64,000 bases of DNA, taken from Sinorhizobium sp. B11 (GTDB taxonomy: Bacteria > Pseudomonadota > Alphaproteobacteria > Rhizobiales > Rhizobiaceae). Shown piece after piece: positions 16,941 to 27,223 of the stretch. The notes beneath the pieces are model-generated. The model ran no database searches. It saw only the letters and a program-made list of their open reading frames with translations, and was not told the DNA's origin. Made by a program: the position numbers and the translations under genes. Each line of letters starts with the position of its first letter. Position 1 is the stretch's first letter. The stretch lies in assembly GCA_039725955.1 (NCBI GenBank), contig CP091033.1, positions 1,984,001-2,048,000 on the forward strand. Direction: 5' to 3'.

Positions 16941-18236
16941 ATGTTTGACCTGATCATCAGAAACGCAAATCTTCCCGATGGCCGCATGGGCATCGACATC
17001 GCCATAGAGAAGGGCAAAATCGTCGAGGTGGCGGCGAAGATCGAGGCCAGTGCCGGCGAGGAAATCGATGCGACCGGCCAGCTCGTCAGCCCACCCTTCG
17101 TCGATCCGCATTTCCACATGGACGCGACGCTCTCGCTCGGCCTGCCGCGCATGAACCGCTCCGGCACGCTTCTCGAAGGCATCGCACTCTGGGGGGAACT
17201 GCGGCCGATCCTCACCCGCGAAGCCCTGGTGGAGCGGGCGCTTCGCTATTGCGATCTTGCTGTCTCGCAGGGGCTTCTCGCCATCCGCAGCCATGTCGAT
17301 ACCAGCGATCCCAGGCTGGTGACCGCCGAGGCACTGATCGAGGTGCGCGAGAAGGTCGCTCCGTATCTCGACCTGCAGCTCGTCGCCTTCCCGCAGGATG
17401 GTTACTATCGTTCGCCCGGCGGCGTCGACGCCCTGAACCGCGCGCTCGACATGGGTCTCGATATCGTTGGTGGCATTCCGCATTTCGAGCGCACCATGGC
17501 CGATGGCGCAGCCTCGGTCGCAGCACTCTGCCGCATCGCCGCCGATCGTGGCCTGCCCGTCGACATGCATTGCGACGAGACCGACGATCCGATGTCGCGT
17601 CATATCGAGACGCTTGCCGCCGAGACGGTGCGCTTCGGCCTGCAGGGCCGGGTTGCCGGCTCGCACCTGACCTCCATGCATTCGATGGACAATTATTACG
17701 TCTCCAAGCTCATTCCGCTGATGGCGGAGGCTCAGATCAACGTCATCCCCAATCCGCTCATCAACATCATGCTGCAGGGACGCCACGACACCTACCCGAA
17801 GCGGCGCGGCATGACACGGGTGCGCGAACTGATGGAAGCCGGTCTCAATGTCTCCTTCGGCCATGATTGCGTGATGGACCCCTGGTATTCCATGGGCTCC
17901 GGCGACATGCTGGAGGTCGGCCATATGGCGATCCATGTGGCGCAAATGGCCGGCATCGAGGACAAGAAGAAGATCTTCGACGCGTTGACCGTCAATTCGG
18001 CAAAAACCATGGGCCTCGAAGGCTACGGCCTGGAAAAGGGTGGGAACGCCGACCTCGTCATCCTGCAGGCGCGCGATCCGGTGGAAGCGCTCAGGCTGAA
18101 GGCGAACCGGCTGACCGTCATTCGTCGCGGCAAGATCATTGCCCGCTCGGCGCCGCGTATTGCCGAATTGAGCCTTGCCGGGCGCCCGGCAACGGTCGAT
18201 GGCGCAGCTTACGCGCCGATCACCCCAGGCCCATGA
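16941..18236 (+). CDS. Cytosine deaminase-like amidohydrolase
   Basis: The 431-residue metal-dependent amidohydrolase aligns along its length with E. coli CodA: metal ligands H57 and H59 in DPHFHMD, the substrate glutamine Q152 in AFPQDG, H210/E213 in MHCDETDD, H242 in AGSHLTSMH and D309 in FGHDC. CodA hydrolyses cytosine to uracil. Here the residue after the metal aspartate (D314 in CodA, a known specificity position) is Cys310, so the preferred base may differ (isocytosine-, pterin- or other guanidine-like rings). As last gene of the BMP operon it probably deaminates the imported compound. Confidence 0.83.
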   Translation: MFDLIIRNANLPDGRMGIDIAIEKGKIVEVAAKIEASAGEEIDATGQLVSPPFVDPHFHMDATLSLGLPRMNRSGTLLEGIALWGELRPILTREALVERALRYCDLAVSQGLLAIRSHVDTSDPRLVTAEALIEVREKVAPYLDLQLVAFPQDGYYRSPGGVDALNRALDMGLDIVGGIPHFERTMADGAASVAALCRIAADRGLPVDMHCDETDDPMSRHIETLAAETVRFGLQGRVAGSHLTSMHSMDNYYVSKLIPLMAEAQINVIPNPLINIMLQGRHDTYPKRRGMTRVRELMEAGLNVSFGHDCVMDPWYSMGSGDMLEVGHMAIHVAQMAGIEDKKKIFDALTVNSAKTMGLEGYGLEKGGNADLVILQARDPVEALRLKANRLTVIRRGKIIARSAPRIAELSLAGRPATVDGAAYAPITPGP

Positions 18237-18248
18237 TGGCGCAAGCGA

Positions 18249-19262
18249 TCAGCGCTCTCCCTTGACCTGGATCAGGTAAGGCGGCGTCAGGCCGGAAGGC
18301 ATGGCGGGCAGGTGCTGGAGGATCTTCAGGTTGGGATCGAGCGCCCGGCGAAGATGATCGGAAAGTGCTGAACAGGCCTTCTCGATATCGTTGGCGAGCA
18401 ACGCGTCATAGACACGTGTATGCTCCGAAATCATCATCGAAATCTCTTCCTTGGTGCGGAGCTTGGCGAAGGTCGAGTGGGTGGCGATCAGAACACGCTG
18501 GCTTCGGCGCACGGCGGAAAGAAGCACCGTGTTGGGGCAAGGCGCAAGCGAGTCCAGATGCAGATCTGCTTCCGCCTGCTCCAGCTTTTCCGGCGCCTGC
18601 GGGTAGGGACCGAGGGTAACAAGCCTTTGCCTGCGTTCCTTCAGGTCCTTCTTCGCGAGCAAGGGATAAGCCTGGCGCAAAGCTTCCGGTTCCAGCAGAC
18701 GGCGCATGTCGTAATGGTGGCGGAAAACCTTGGCGCTGAGCGGTCCGGCGTACCACCGGTTATTGCTGTCCTGTTCGATGACGCCGCTGCGCTCAAGCTG
18801 TGTCAGCACTTCATGGGCGATGGTGCGGCTGACGTCATAGTGCTGGGCAAGTGCGGTCTCGTTCAACAGGAAGCGACCATAGGCAAGGCAGACGGCGACG
18901 GCATGCTCGACTTCCGGGTAGATCTGTTCACGGCGATTGACCACCGGCACCGTGAGTGAATGGGGCAGGTCGAGGCCCGCAGTAAAAAGGTCCCCGCGCT
19001 GCGGCTCGCCGCCTGGTACGATGTAGCCGCGCCCTTCGAAGGTGTGGATAAGGCCGTCCCCCAGGAGTCGCCCCAGCGCAATACCGGCCGGAATACGACT
19101 GACATTGAAGGCGCGCGCGACATTCGCCTGGCCGAGAACGAGGCCCGGCGTCAGAACGCGCCGTTCCAGATGGTCTCGAAGAACCTGATAGATCGTCAGG
19201 TAGATGGGCTCCGACCGAACCGCAGCGGCGGCTTCAGTCTCTACCTCGCTCGGCATCGTCAT
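18249..19262 (-). CDS. GntR-type regulator with apparent tandem winged helices and an FCD-like domain
   Basis: The 337-residue protein is about 100 residues longer than normal FCD regulators. Residues about 19-82 form one GntR-like winged helix (IYQVLRDHLERRVLTPG, then ARAFNVSRIPAGIALGRLLG). A second appears at about 110-170 (YPEVEHAVAVCLAYGRFLL, then LAQHYDVSRTIAHEVLTQLE). Residues about 175-325 resemble the FCD ligand domain but have fewer metal-binding histidines. Its start overlaps the end of the upstream hydrolase gene by 29 bases, so the two are co-transcribed. A 32-bp near-perfect palindrome at 20280-20311, in front of that pair and the divergent transporter operon, is its likely operator. 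Confidence 0.75.
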   Translation of the reverse strand: MTMPSEVETEAAAAVRSEPIYLTIYQVLRDHLERRVLTPGLVLGQANVARAFNVSRIPAGIALGRLLGDGLIHTFEGRGYIVPGGEPQRGDLFTAGLDLPHSLTVPVVNRREQIYPEVEHAVAVCLAYGRFLLNETALAQHYDVSRTIAHEVLTQLERSGVIEQDSNNRWYAGPLSAKVFRHHYDMRRLLEPEALRQAYPLLAKKDLKERRQRLVTLGPYPQAPEKLEQAEADLHLDSLAPCPNTVLLSAVRRSQRVLIATHSTFAKLRTKEEISMMISEHTRVYDALLANDIEKACSALSDHLRRALDPNLKILQHLPAMPSGLTPPYLIQVKGER

Positions 19263-20223
19263 GTCTCTTCCAGAGGCTCTCTGCCCATTCCCCGATGTGC
19301 CCGATCAGTTTGCGGGCGGTCTTGCCTGCGCGATCCATGATGAAGAAACCGTGGATGGTTCCCTGCCACTCCTCGTAACAGACGTCATTTCCGGCGGCAA
19401 TCAAACGCTGTGCATAAGCACGACCTTCGTCCCGTAGCGGATCATGGTCGGCGGTAATCAGCAGGGTCGGCGCCAGGTTCGAGAGGTCGGCGGCGAGCTG
19501 CGGCGAAACACGCGGGTCGGAAGGCTGCGTGCCTCCTGACAGGTAGTTTTCCGCAAACCAGATCATCGTCGACTGCTGCAGCGAAAAACCGTTCGAAAAT
19601 TCAGCCCTGCTCGCCGTCGTGCCTGCGAGGTCGGTCGCCGGATAGACCAGAACCTGGCCGGCAAGCGGGATTTTGAGATCCCGCGCCCGGATTGCCAGCG
19701 ATGCGCAGATGCTGGCGCCGGCGCTGTCGCCTGCAAGGATCAGGCTCTCCGCATCAAGCCCGAGTGCCTCCCCTTTTGCTCGAAGCCACAGGAGTGTGAC
19801 TTCGGCATCCTCCAATGCCGCCGGAAACGGCGCCTCCGGCGCCTTGCGATATTCGACCGAGAGCACATTGGCGCGCGCCGCGTTGCACAGCGTTCGCACC
19901 GGCCCGTCATGGGTTTCGATACTGCCGACCATCCAGCCGCCGCCATGGAAGAAGAGGATGGTCCGCCTGGCGTCGGACCTGCGGTAGAGCCTTGCCTTCA
20001 GCTTCATTTCACCGTTTGGGATTTCGAGGTTCTCGATACCCGCAACCTCGTCCTTTGCCCCCCAAAGAAGCGCCAGCCGAACCTCGGAATCGGCACGCGC
20101 TTCCTGGGGCGAAAGCGTTTCCAGAGCCGGCCCGCCCAATGCGTCGATCTCCTCCAGCAGGGTTCGATATTCCGGCAGAAGCCTCGATCGATCGACCGGG
20201 GCCTGGTTTTCTTGCGGCTTCAT
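19234..20223 (-). CDS. HSL-type alpha/beta hydrolase (esterase/lactonase-like)
   Basis: The 329-residue hydrolase of the hormone-sensitive-lipase/Aes group has oxyanion motif HGGG (93-96), nucleophile S167 in GDSAG, acidic residue D261 in DHDPLRDEG and H291 in TIHGFF. A textbook GGGAGGAG precedes the ATG at 20223; the upstream ATG at 20280 falls inside the operator palindrome and is rejected. It shares a transcript with the tandem-winged-helix regulator and is divergent from a sugar ABC operon. A role in opening an ester or lactone of the imported sugar derivative is plausible but unproven. Confidence 0.83.
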   Translation of the reverse strand: MKPQENQAPVDRSRLLPEYRTLLEEIDALGGPALETLSPQEARADSEVRLALLWGAKDEVAGIENLEIPNGEMKLKARLYRRSDARRTILFFHGGGWMVGSIETHDGPVRTLCNAARANVLSVEYRKAPEAPFPAALEDAEVTLLWLRAKGEALGLDAESLILAGDSAGASICASLAIRARDLKIPLAGQVLVYPATDLAGTTASRAEFSNGFSLQQSTMIWFAENYLSGGTQPSDPRVSPQLAADLSNLAPTLLITADHDPLRDEGRAYAQRLIAAGNDVCYEEWQGTIHGFFIMDRAGKTARKLIGHIGEWAESLWKRHDDAERGRD

Positions 20224-20279
20224 CAACTCCTCCCGCCGATTGCCTGCCGAGATGGAACCGGAAGATGACAAAAAAGTCA

Positions 20280-20311
20280 ATGATCGAATATTGCATGCGA
20301 TATTCGATCAT
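20280..20311. promoter_or_regulatory. 32-bp near-perfect palindromic operator in a divergent promoter region
   Basis: Twelve-base arms ATGATCGAATAT and ATATTCGATCAT flank an 8-base centre (TGCATGCG) that is itself symmetric except for one pair. The site lies midway between the hydrolase start (20223) and the binding-protein start (20371). It is larger than a usual single GntR site and fits a regulator with extra DNA-binding capacity, such as the one encoded at 18249-19262. Confidence 0.75.
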
Positions 20312-20370
20312 GTTAGCGATTGGTATGGCAATGCTGGAAGAGGACTGGCTTGCCCAAACGGGAGGATGTC

Positions 20371-21396
20371 ATGACAATTCGCAGTTTCATTGCTGCAGGC
20401 CTTGCATGCTCTGTGGCACTTGCGCCGCTCGGCGCTTTCGCCTCGGACAACAAGATCGCCCTGGTTCCCGGCGGTCCGCACCCTTATTTTGCGCCCTGGG
20501 AACAGGCCGCCGCCGATGCCGCCAAGGATTTCGGCATTGCCGCGGTCGAATACAAAGTGCCGAGCGAATGGAAGCTGGAGGCCCAGACCGAGCTTCTGGA
20601 GAGCCTCGCGGCGCAAGGCACAAACGGCTTCGGCGTGTTTCCGGGTGACGCGGTCGGCGTCAACGCCATATTGTCGGAAATGAAGAGCAACAGCATTCCC
20701 TCGGTCGCGCTCGGCGGCTGCGCACAGGATCCGACCGATGTCGGCCTTTGCCTGGCAACCGACGTTTCGCAATCGGCCTACCTTGGGACCAAGGCACTGA
20801 TCGAGGCGATGGGCGGCAAGGGCACGATCGTCCATCTTGCGGGCCTGCTCGTCGATCCGAACACGACGCTGCGTGTCAAGGCGGTCGAAAAGGCCGTCGG
20901 CGAAACGAATGGCGCCGTGACCCTGCTGCAGACCGTCGGCGATACCGACAGCCAGGAACAGGGCGACCAAAAGATCAATGCCCTGCTTGCCGCGCAGAAA
21001 GACAAGATCAACGGCCTGATCGCCACAGGCTATATTTCCTCGGTCGTGGCTGCGACCGCTCTCAAGAACCTCGGGGACAAGAAGATCAAACTCGTCGGCA
21101 TCGATGACGACAAGATCATCCTCGATGGAATCCGCGATGGCTTCGTCGCCGGCACCATGGCGCAGAACCCTTATGGTCAGGCCTATATCGGCGCCTATGC
21201 GCTGGACCAGATGGCGGGGGGCTGCAGCGTCAAGGCCGATGCCCCGTGGATCGCCACGCCGCAGACGGCGCATTTCGTCGATTCCGGCACGCTGCTGATC
21301 TCCGCCAAGAACGTCGACAGCTACAAGGACGATCTGAAGGCGCTGACGAAGAAGCTGCAGGCAAGCTTCAAGGACACTTACCTTTCCTGCAAGTAA
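20371..21396 (+). CDS. Sugar ABC transporter substrate-binding protein (RbsB-like)
   Basis: The 341-residue exported protein has a Sec signal peptide (residues 1-23, AFAS) and a periplasmic-binding/LacI-like fold (IALVPGGPHPYFAPWEQAAA, then TNGFGVFPGDAVGVNAI and LVGIDDDKIILDGIRDG). The start at 20371 follows GGGAGGATG. It heads a six-gene operon with two CUT2 permeases, a two-domain ATPase, an enolase-superfamily enzyme and a RhaM-like mutarotase. Those partners suggest a sugar or sugar acid, possibly a 6-deoxyhexose or hexuronate; the ligand is unknown. Confidence 0.86.
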   Translation: MTIRSFIAAGLACSVALAPLGAFASDNKIALVPGGPHPYFAPWEQAAADAAKDFGIAAVEYKVPSEWKLEAQTELLESLAAQGTNGFGVFPGDAVGVNAILSEMKSNSIPSVALGGCAQDPTDVGLCLATDVSQSAYLGTKALIEAMGGKGTIVHLAGLLVDPNTTLRVKAVEKAVGETNGAVTLLQTVGDTDSQEQGDQKINALLAAQKDKINGLIATGYISSVVAATALKNLGDKKIKLVGIDDDKIILDGIRDGFVAGTMAQNPYGQAYIGAYALDQMAGGCSVKADAPWIATPQTAHFVDSGTLLISAKNVDSYKDDLKALTKKLQASFKDTYLSCK

Positions 21397-21403
21397 GAGG
21401 AGC

Positions 21404-21429
21404 GGCGCGGGGACCATCCACCCCGCGCC
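21404..21429 (+). terminator. Intercistronic stem-loop after the binding-protein gene
   Basis: A perfect 9-bp stem (GGCGCGGGG / CCCCGCGCC, 8-base loop) lies between the binding-protein gene and the first permease gene. There is no T-run, so partial termination or mRNA 3'-end protection is more likely than a full stop. Confidence 0.6.
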
Positions 21430-21467
21430 CAACCATTCCTATTCCACGAGACCGGTCGTCCGAGCGC

Positions 21468-22487
21468 ATGGCACCCATCGACAATGATAGTCCCGTCCCC
21501 GATGCAGGTAGACACAGCCTGCTGGGACTGCTGACCAGAGGACCCGCGCAGCTGGGCCTGCTGATCATCCTTCTGATCCTGTGGTTCGTTTTCACCAGCC
21601 TGGCGCCCGGCTTCCTGTCGCGTTTCAACCTGAATTCCATGGGCCGCTCGGTCGCGATCGACGTCGTCGTCGGTTTCGCCCAGATGGTGGTGCTGGCGAC
21701 CGGCGGCATGAACCTTTCCGTCGGTGCGATCGGCGTCTGCTGCGTCATGATTGCCGGCTATCTCATGCAGGCGGCCGGCCTGCCTATTCCTGTCGCGATC
21801 CTGCTCACGCTCGCCTTCGGCGGTTTGCTCGGCGCGCTCAATGGGTTGGCGATCGTCAAGACCGGCGTCAACAGCTTCATCGTGACGCTTGCCAGCGCCA
21901 GCCTGTTTTCCGGCGGCGTGCTGATCTTCACCAAGGGCGTGCCACTAAACGGCCTGCCGGCAACCTTCGGCGCCTTCGGGCGTAGCGGCGTCGGCCCAGT
22001 TCCGTCGCTCGCAATCGTTGCCCTCCTGATCGGTGCCCTGCTCTACATTCTCTTCAAACATACGGTTCTCGGCCGGCAGATCCTCGCCGTCGGCGCCAAT
22101 GCGCGCGCGGCGGAAATGTCCGGTATTCCGGTCGGGCGGATCACGATCTTCGTGCATGTCCTCTCTGGCGTGCTTGCCGGTGCTGCCGCATTGATGCTGA
22201 CATCAAGGCTTTCGGCCGCCATGCCCGCCGTTGCCGGTGACGACTGGCTGCTGCCCTCCTTCCTCGCCCCCGTCATCGGCGGCACCTCACTTGCCGGCGG
22301 CATGGTATCAGTGATCGGCACGATCCTCGGAGCACTGCTGGTTGCGACCATCCGCAGCGGCCTGCTTGTGCTGCAGGTCGGGAATTTCTGGCTGCAGCTC
22401 TTCCTTGGCGTCTTCCTGCTCTCGGCCATCCTCTTCGAGCGCTACCGCGCCAAACTCGCCATCCGCGAACAGACGAGGCGCGCATGA
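21468..22487 (+). CDS. CUT2-type sugar ABC permease 1
   Basis: The 339-residue RbsC-family membrane protein has around ten hydrophobic segments, GGMNLSVGAIGVCCVMIAG (the conserved N-terminal helix motif), AVGANARAAEMSGIPVG (the cytoplasmic EAA-like loop) and GGTSLAGGMVSVIGTILGAL. The ribosome-binding site is weak and the gene follows a hairpin, so it is probably expressed less than the binding protein. The operon has two different RbsC-type permeases, so the channel is presumably a heterodimer rather than the usual homodimer. Confidence 0.86.
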   Translation: MAPIDNDSPVPDAGRHSLLGLLTRGPAQLGLLIILLILWFVFTSLAPGFLSRFNLNSMGRSVAIDVVVGFAQMVVLATGGMNLSVGAIGVCCVMIAGYLMQAAGLPIPVAILLTLAFGGLLGALNGLAIVKTGVNSFIVTLASASLFSGGVLIFTKGVPLNGLPATFGAFGRSGVGPVPSLAIVALLIGALLYILFKHTVLGRQILAVGANARAAEMSGIPVGRITIFVHVLSGVLAGAAALMLTSRLSAAMPAVAGDDWLLPSFLAPVIGGTSLAGGMVSVIGTILGALLVATIRSGLLVLQVGNFWLQLFLGVFLLSAILFERYRAKLAIREQTRRA

Positions 22488-23440
22488 AAATGTTGCTTTC
22501 CTTCGCAGCGCGCACGCAATGGTCCGGCATCCTTGTCGGCGTCATTGCCGGCGGTATTGCACTTTCCTTCGCCTCGCCTGCCTTCATGACCGAATTCAAC
22601 TGGTTCGTCATGCTGCGCAGCATCTGCGTTTCGCTGCTCGTCGCCTTCAGCCAGATGGTCATGCTGGGCGTCGGCCAGATGAACCTTTCGGTCGGCGCGC
22701 TCGGCGGGCTCGTCGCCGTCGTTACCGGCGGGCTGATGGATGTCTGGGGCCTGCCGGCGATCGTCGCCATCGGCATCGGCATCGTCTTCGGCGGCCTTGC
22801 CGGCTTTATCAATGGCTGGCTGACGGTGAGGACCGGCATTAACGGCTTCATCGTGACACTTGCGACGGGATCGGCCTTTGCCGGCATCAATCTCGGGATC
22901 ACCAAGGCCATCCCCTTCTACAATCTGTCGCCTGCCTTCGTCGCCTTCGGCAACGGCCGTTTCGGACCCTTTCCGCTCCTGCTCATCGTGCCGCTGCTGG
23001 TGACCGTGCTGCTCGTCATCTTCTTTGCCCGCACGGTCGAGGGCCGCTACATGCTGGCGGTCGGCGGCAATGCCCATGCGGCGGAACTTTCGGGCATTTC
23101 CGTTGCCCGCGCCACCATCATGGCCCATGTCGTGTCAGGCCTGCTGGCCGCGACCGCCGGTGTGCTGGCCGTCGCCCAGCTCGGCTCTGCCCAGCCGACG
23201 ATCGGCGCGGACTGGGTGGTCATTTCCTTTGCGGCACCGATCATCGGCGGCGCCAGCCTTGCCGGCGGCTCCATCTCCATTCTCGGCACGTTCATTGCCG
23301 TGCTTCTGGTCGGGCTCATCCAGAATGCCATGGTGTTGCTCGCCGTCGATCCCTACTGGGTCACCTTCCTGCTCGGCGCGCTGATCCTTGCCGCCGTCTG
23401 GATCAATCGCTACCGGGCGATCCGGGTCGGGGAGGATTGA
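22484..23440 (+). CDS. CUT2-type sugar ABC permease 2
   Basis: The 318-residue RbsC-family permease, paralogous to the preceding gene, has GVGQMNLSVGALGGLVAVVT, AVGGNAHAAELSGISVA and GGASLAGGSISILGTFIAVL. Its ATG overlaps the previous stop (ATGA). Together the two likely build a heterodimeric channel, as in autoinducer-2 (LsrCD) or rhamnose (RhaPQ) transporters of the same family. Confidence 0.87.
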   Translation: MKMLLSFAARTQWSGILVGVIAGGIALSFASPAFMTEFNWFVMLRSICVSLLVAFSQMVMLGVGQMNLSVGALGGLVAVVTGGLMDVWGLPAIVAIGIGIVFGGLAGFINGWLTVRTGINGFIVTLATGSAFAGINLGITKAIPFYNLSPAFVAFGNGRFGPFPLLLIVPLLVTVLLVIFFARTVEGRYMLAVGGNAHAAELSGISVARATIMAHVVSGLLAATAGVLAVAQLGSAQPTIGADWVVISFAAPIIGGASLAGGSISILGTFIAVLLVGLIQNAMVLLAVDPYWVTFLLGALILAAVWINRYRAIRVGED

Positions 23441-23441
23441 G

Positions 23442-24965
<1,524 letters not shown>

Positions 24966-24973
24966 GAGGAACC

Positions 24974-26092
24974 ATGGCCCGCATTGAAAAGATCGAACTG
25001 CGCATGGTGGACCTGCCGCCGAAGGTGAAGCGCACCGATGCGATCCAGAGCTTCGTCAGCCAGGAAACACCAATCGTCACCATCACCGATTTCGACGGGG
25101 CTTCCGGCACCGGTTATTCCTATACGATCGGGACAGGCGGTTCCTCCGTCATGCGACTTCTGTCGGACCATCTGGCCCCGCTCCTGATCGGCGGAGATGC
25201 CGATTGCATCGAGGCTATCTGGCACAGGCTGGAATTTGCCACACATGCCACGACGATCGGTGCGATCACGGCGCTGGCACTCGCCGCCGTCGATACCGCG
25301 CTCTGGGATCTCAGGGCAAAAAAGCAGGGTCTGCCGCTCTGGAAACTGGCCGGCGGTGCCAAGGAAAGCTGCCCGCTCTATACGACCGAAGGCGGCTGGC
25401 TGCATATCGAGAAGGAAGCGCTCGTCGAAGATGCCATGCAGGCAAAGGCCAAGGGCTTTTCCGGCTCGAAGGTGAAGATCGGCAAGCCGCACGGCGCCGA
25501 GGACTACGCCCGGCTGGCTGCAATGCGTGCGGCGCTCGGCGATGGCTTCGAGATCATGACCGACTGCAATCAGGGCTTTACCGTCGATGAAGTGATCCGC
25601 CGCGCGGCGCGGCTGAGAGAGCTCGATCTCGCCTGGATCGAAGAGCCGCTGCCGGCCGACGATCTCGACGGCCATATCCGGCTGTCACGCTTGACCCCGA
25701 CGCCGATCGCCGTCGGTGAATCCCTCTATTCGATCCGGCATTTCCGCGAATATATGCAGAAGGGCGCCTGCTCGATCGTGCAGGTCGACGTCGCCCGCAT
25801 CGGCGGCATCACGCCCTGGCTGAAGGTGGCACACGCGGCCGAAGCCTTCGATATCCCCGTCTGCCCGCATTTCCTGATGGAGCTGCATGTCAGCCTGGTC
25901 TGCGCCATCCAGAACGGCAAATATGTCGAATATATCCCGCAGCTGGACGACCTGACGGCCAAGGGCATGGAGATCCGAAACGGTCGCGCCGTCGCCCCTT
26001 CCGAACCCGGCATCGGCATCGAATGGGATTGGGATGCCGTGAAGGCCCGCAGCGTCGCCGAGTTCACCACGGAAATCACGCAAGGGCGGTAG
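24974..26092 (+). CDS. Enolase-superfamily sugar-acid dehydratase (mandelate racemase-like)
   Basis: The 372-residue protein has the full active-site set of the mandelate racemase subgroup: KxK in GSKVKIGK, metal ligands in TDCNQGF (Asp), IEEPL (Glu) and VGESL (Glu), a downstream Asp in VQVDVARIGG, and a His in CPHFLMELH forming the Asp-His dyad. Such enzymes abstract the alpha proton of a sugar acid and eliminate water to give a 2-keto-3-deoxy acid. The exact acid (galactarate, talarate, rhamnonate, fuconate or other) cannot be settled by eye. A strong AGGAGG precedes the start, 8 bases after the ATPase stop. Confidence 0.83.
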   Translation: MARIEKIELRMVDLPPKVKRTDAIQSFVSQETPIVTITDFDGASGTGYSYTIGTGGSSVMRLLSDHLAPLLIGGDADCIEAIWHRLEFATHATTIGAITALALAAVDTALWDLRAKKQGLPLWKLAGGAKESCPLYTTEGGWLHIEKEALVEDAMQAKAKGFSGSKVKIGKPHGAEDYARLAAMRAALGDGFEIMTDCNQGFTVDEVIRRAARLRELDLAWIEEPLPADDLDGHIRLSRLTPTPIAVGESLYSIRHFREYMQKGACSIVQVDVARIGGITPWLKVAHAAEAFDIPVCPHFLMELHVSLVCAIQNGKYVEYIPQLDDLTAKGMEIRNGRAVAPSEPGIGIEWDWDAVKARSVAEFTTEITQGR

Positions 26093-26095
26093 AAC

Positions 26096-26425
26096 ATGCA
26101 GCGCATGGGCATGGTGATCGGGTTGGAGCCCGACAAGGTCGCAGACTACAAGGCACTGCATGCCGCCGTCTGGCCGGAAATCCTGACGCTGCTCTCGGTT
26201 TGCAACATCAACAACTATTCAATCTACCTCAAGGAGCCGGAAAACCTGCTTTTCGGCTACTGGGAATATGTCGGTCACGATTTCGATGCCGACATGGCGA
26301 AGATGGCCGCCGACCCGAAAAACCAGGAATGGTGGGCGGCCTGCATGCCCTGCCAGAAGCCGCTTGCTACGCGCAAGGAAGGCGAATGGTGGGCAATGAT
26401 GCCGGAGGTGTTTCACCTGGATTGA
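26096..26425 (+). CDS. L-rhamnose mutarotase-like protein (RhaM/YiiL family)
   Basis: The 109-residue ferredoxin-like protein has the family pattern: MVIGLEPDKVADYKALHAAVWPEI split by the catalytic histidine, NNYSIYL, LFGYWEYVG and the C-terminal WWAxM motif with a preceding QEWWAACMPCQ. RhaM interconverts the pyranose anomers of L-rhamnose, and relatives act on L-fucose and other 6-deoxy sugars. It is the last gene of the operon, 3 bases after the dehydratase, and implies that the transported substrate is a free sugar in cyclic form at some stage. The convergent hypothetical gene begins 38 bases away. Confidence 0.85.
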   Translation: MQRMGMVIGLEPDKVADYKALHAAVWPEILTLLSVCNINNYSIYLKEPENLLFGYWEYVGHDFDADMAKMAADPKNQEWWAACMPCQKPLATRKEGEWWAMMPEVFHLD

Positions 26426-26463
26426 AGTCCAGACTTGCGCATGCGTTGAAGCTCCGCAACCGC

Positions 26464-27132
26464 TCAATAGGATCTGTCGAAGCCGAGCTCAAACCAATCA
26501 AGCGCATCATCCGACAAGAGTTCCTTCTTCGCCAGGCCATCCAGTATCCATTTGCCATAGGTATCGCCCTTCGGGAGTGGCCCAATCTTCAGGCGCTCGG
26601 CGATCTGCAGGGCGATGGCGGTCTGATCCCTTGCTTTCAAGAGCAAGACCAGCCGCCCCGCAAGGTTCGGGCCGCCCTTCCTCCTCCTGTCCAGCGTTCC
26701 AGCCACACAGCCTGTGAAATAACCGGCTCTCTTGGCCCTCGGAAACCAGGCGCTGCCGTCGTCAAAGGTCGGGGTGCCAAGCCTCTCCTGGATGGATTTG
26801 TCCCGTTTGCCCCAATGGAGCACAGCATCAAGCTGATCAACCACCTCGGCGGCCCTATCGCTCGCGAACATGAGACGCACATATTGGCAAAGAGCCGGCG
26901 CGCCGCTGCTCCTCTCGATCTCATCACTCACGCCGGCGGGATCGGCGATAATCGCCGCGCCGAGTTCACTAAGAATTTTCTTCCGCTTCTGCTCATTGAG
27001 GGCGGTCAGATCGTGCCTGCCCCTGATGAAATCGCTCCAGGTGGCGACGGCCTGGTTGTGCCCCATCGCGGAAATCGCGGATAACATCAGCATAACCGCG
27101 ACAAGCGCATGCCTGAAAGCGGATTTTACCAT
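26464..27132 (-). CDS. Hypothetical exported protein
   Basis: The 222-residue protein has a clear N-terminal signal peptide (basic MVKSAFRH, hydrophobic LVAVMLMLSAISA, cleavage near residue 24). The mature chain is helical and has no motif I recognise (it contains QYVRLMFASDRAAEVVDQLD and a Cys-containing FTGCVAGTLDRRR). The ATG at 27132 gives the best signal peptide; another at 27156 is in frame. It lies alone between convergent and same-strand operons. Function unknown. Confidence 0.6.
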   Translation of the reverse strand: MVKSAFRHALVAVMLMLSAISAMGHNQAVATWSDFIRGRHDLTALNEQKRKKILSELGAAIIADPAGVSDEIERSSGAPALCQYVRLMFASDRAAEVVDQLDAVLHWGKRDKSIQERLGTPTFDDGSAWFPRAKRAGYFTGCVAGTLDRRRKGGPNLAGRLVLLLKARDQTAIALQIAERLKIGPLPKGDTYGKWILDGLAKKELLSDDALDWFELGFDRSY

Positions 27133-27223
27133 TCTGACGGAACTCCGTGGTGTCATTTCGATCTGATGCAGCCTCGACTATTGTCCAGATTCGAAGGCTA
27201 GGCGAGAGCGTGGCGGCTTACGA

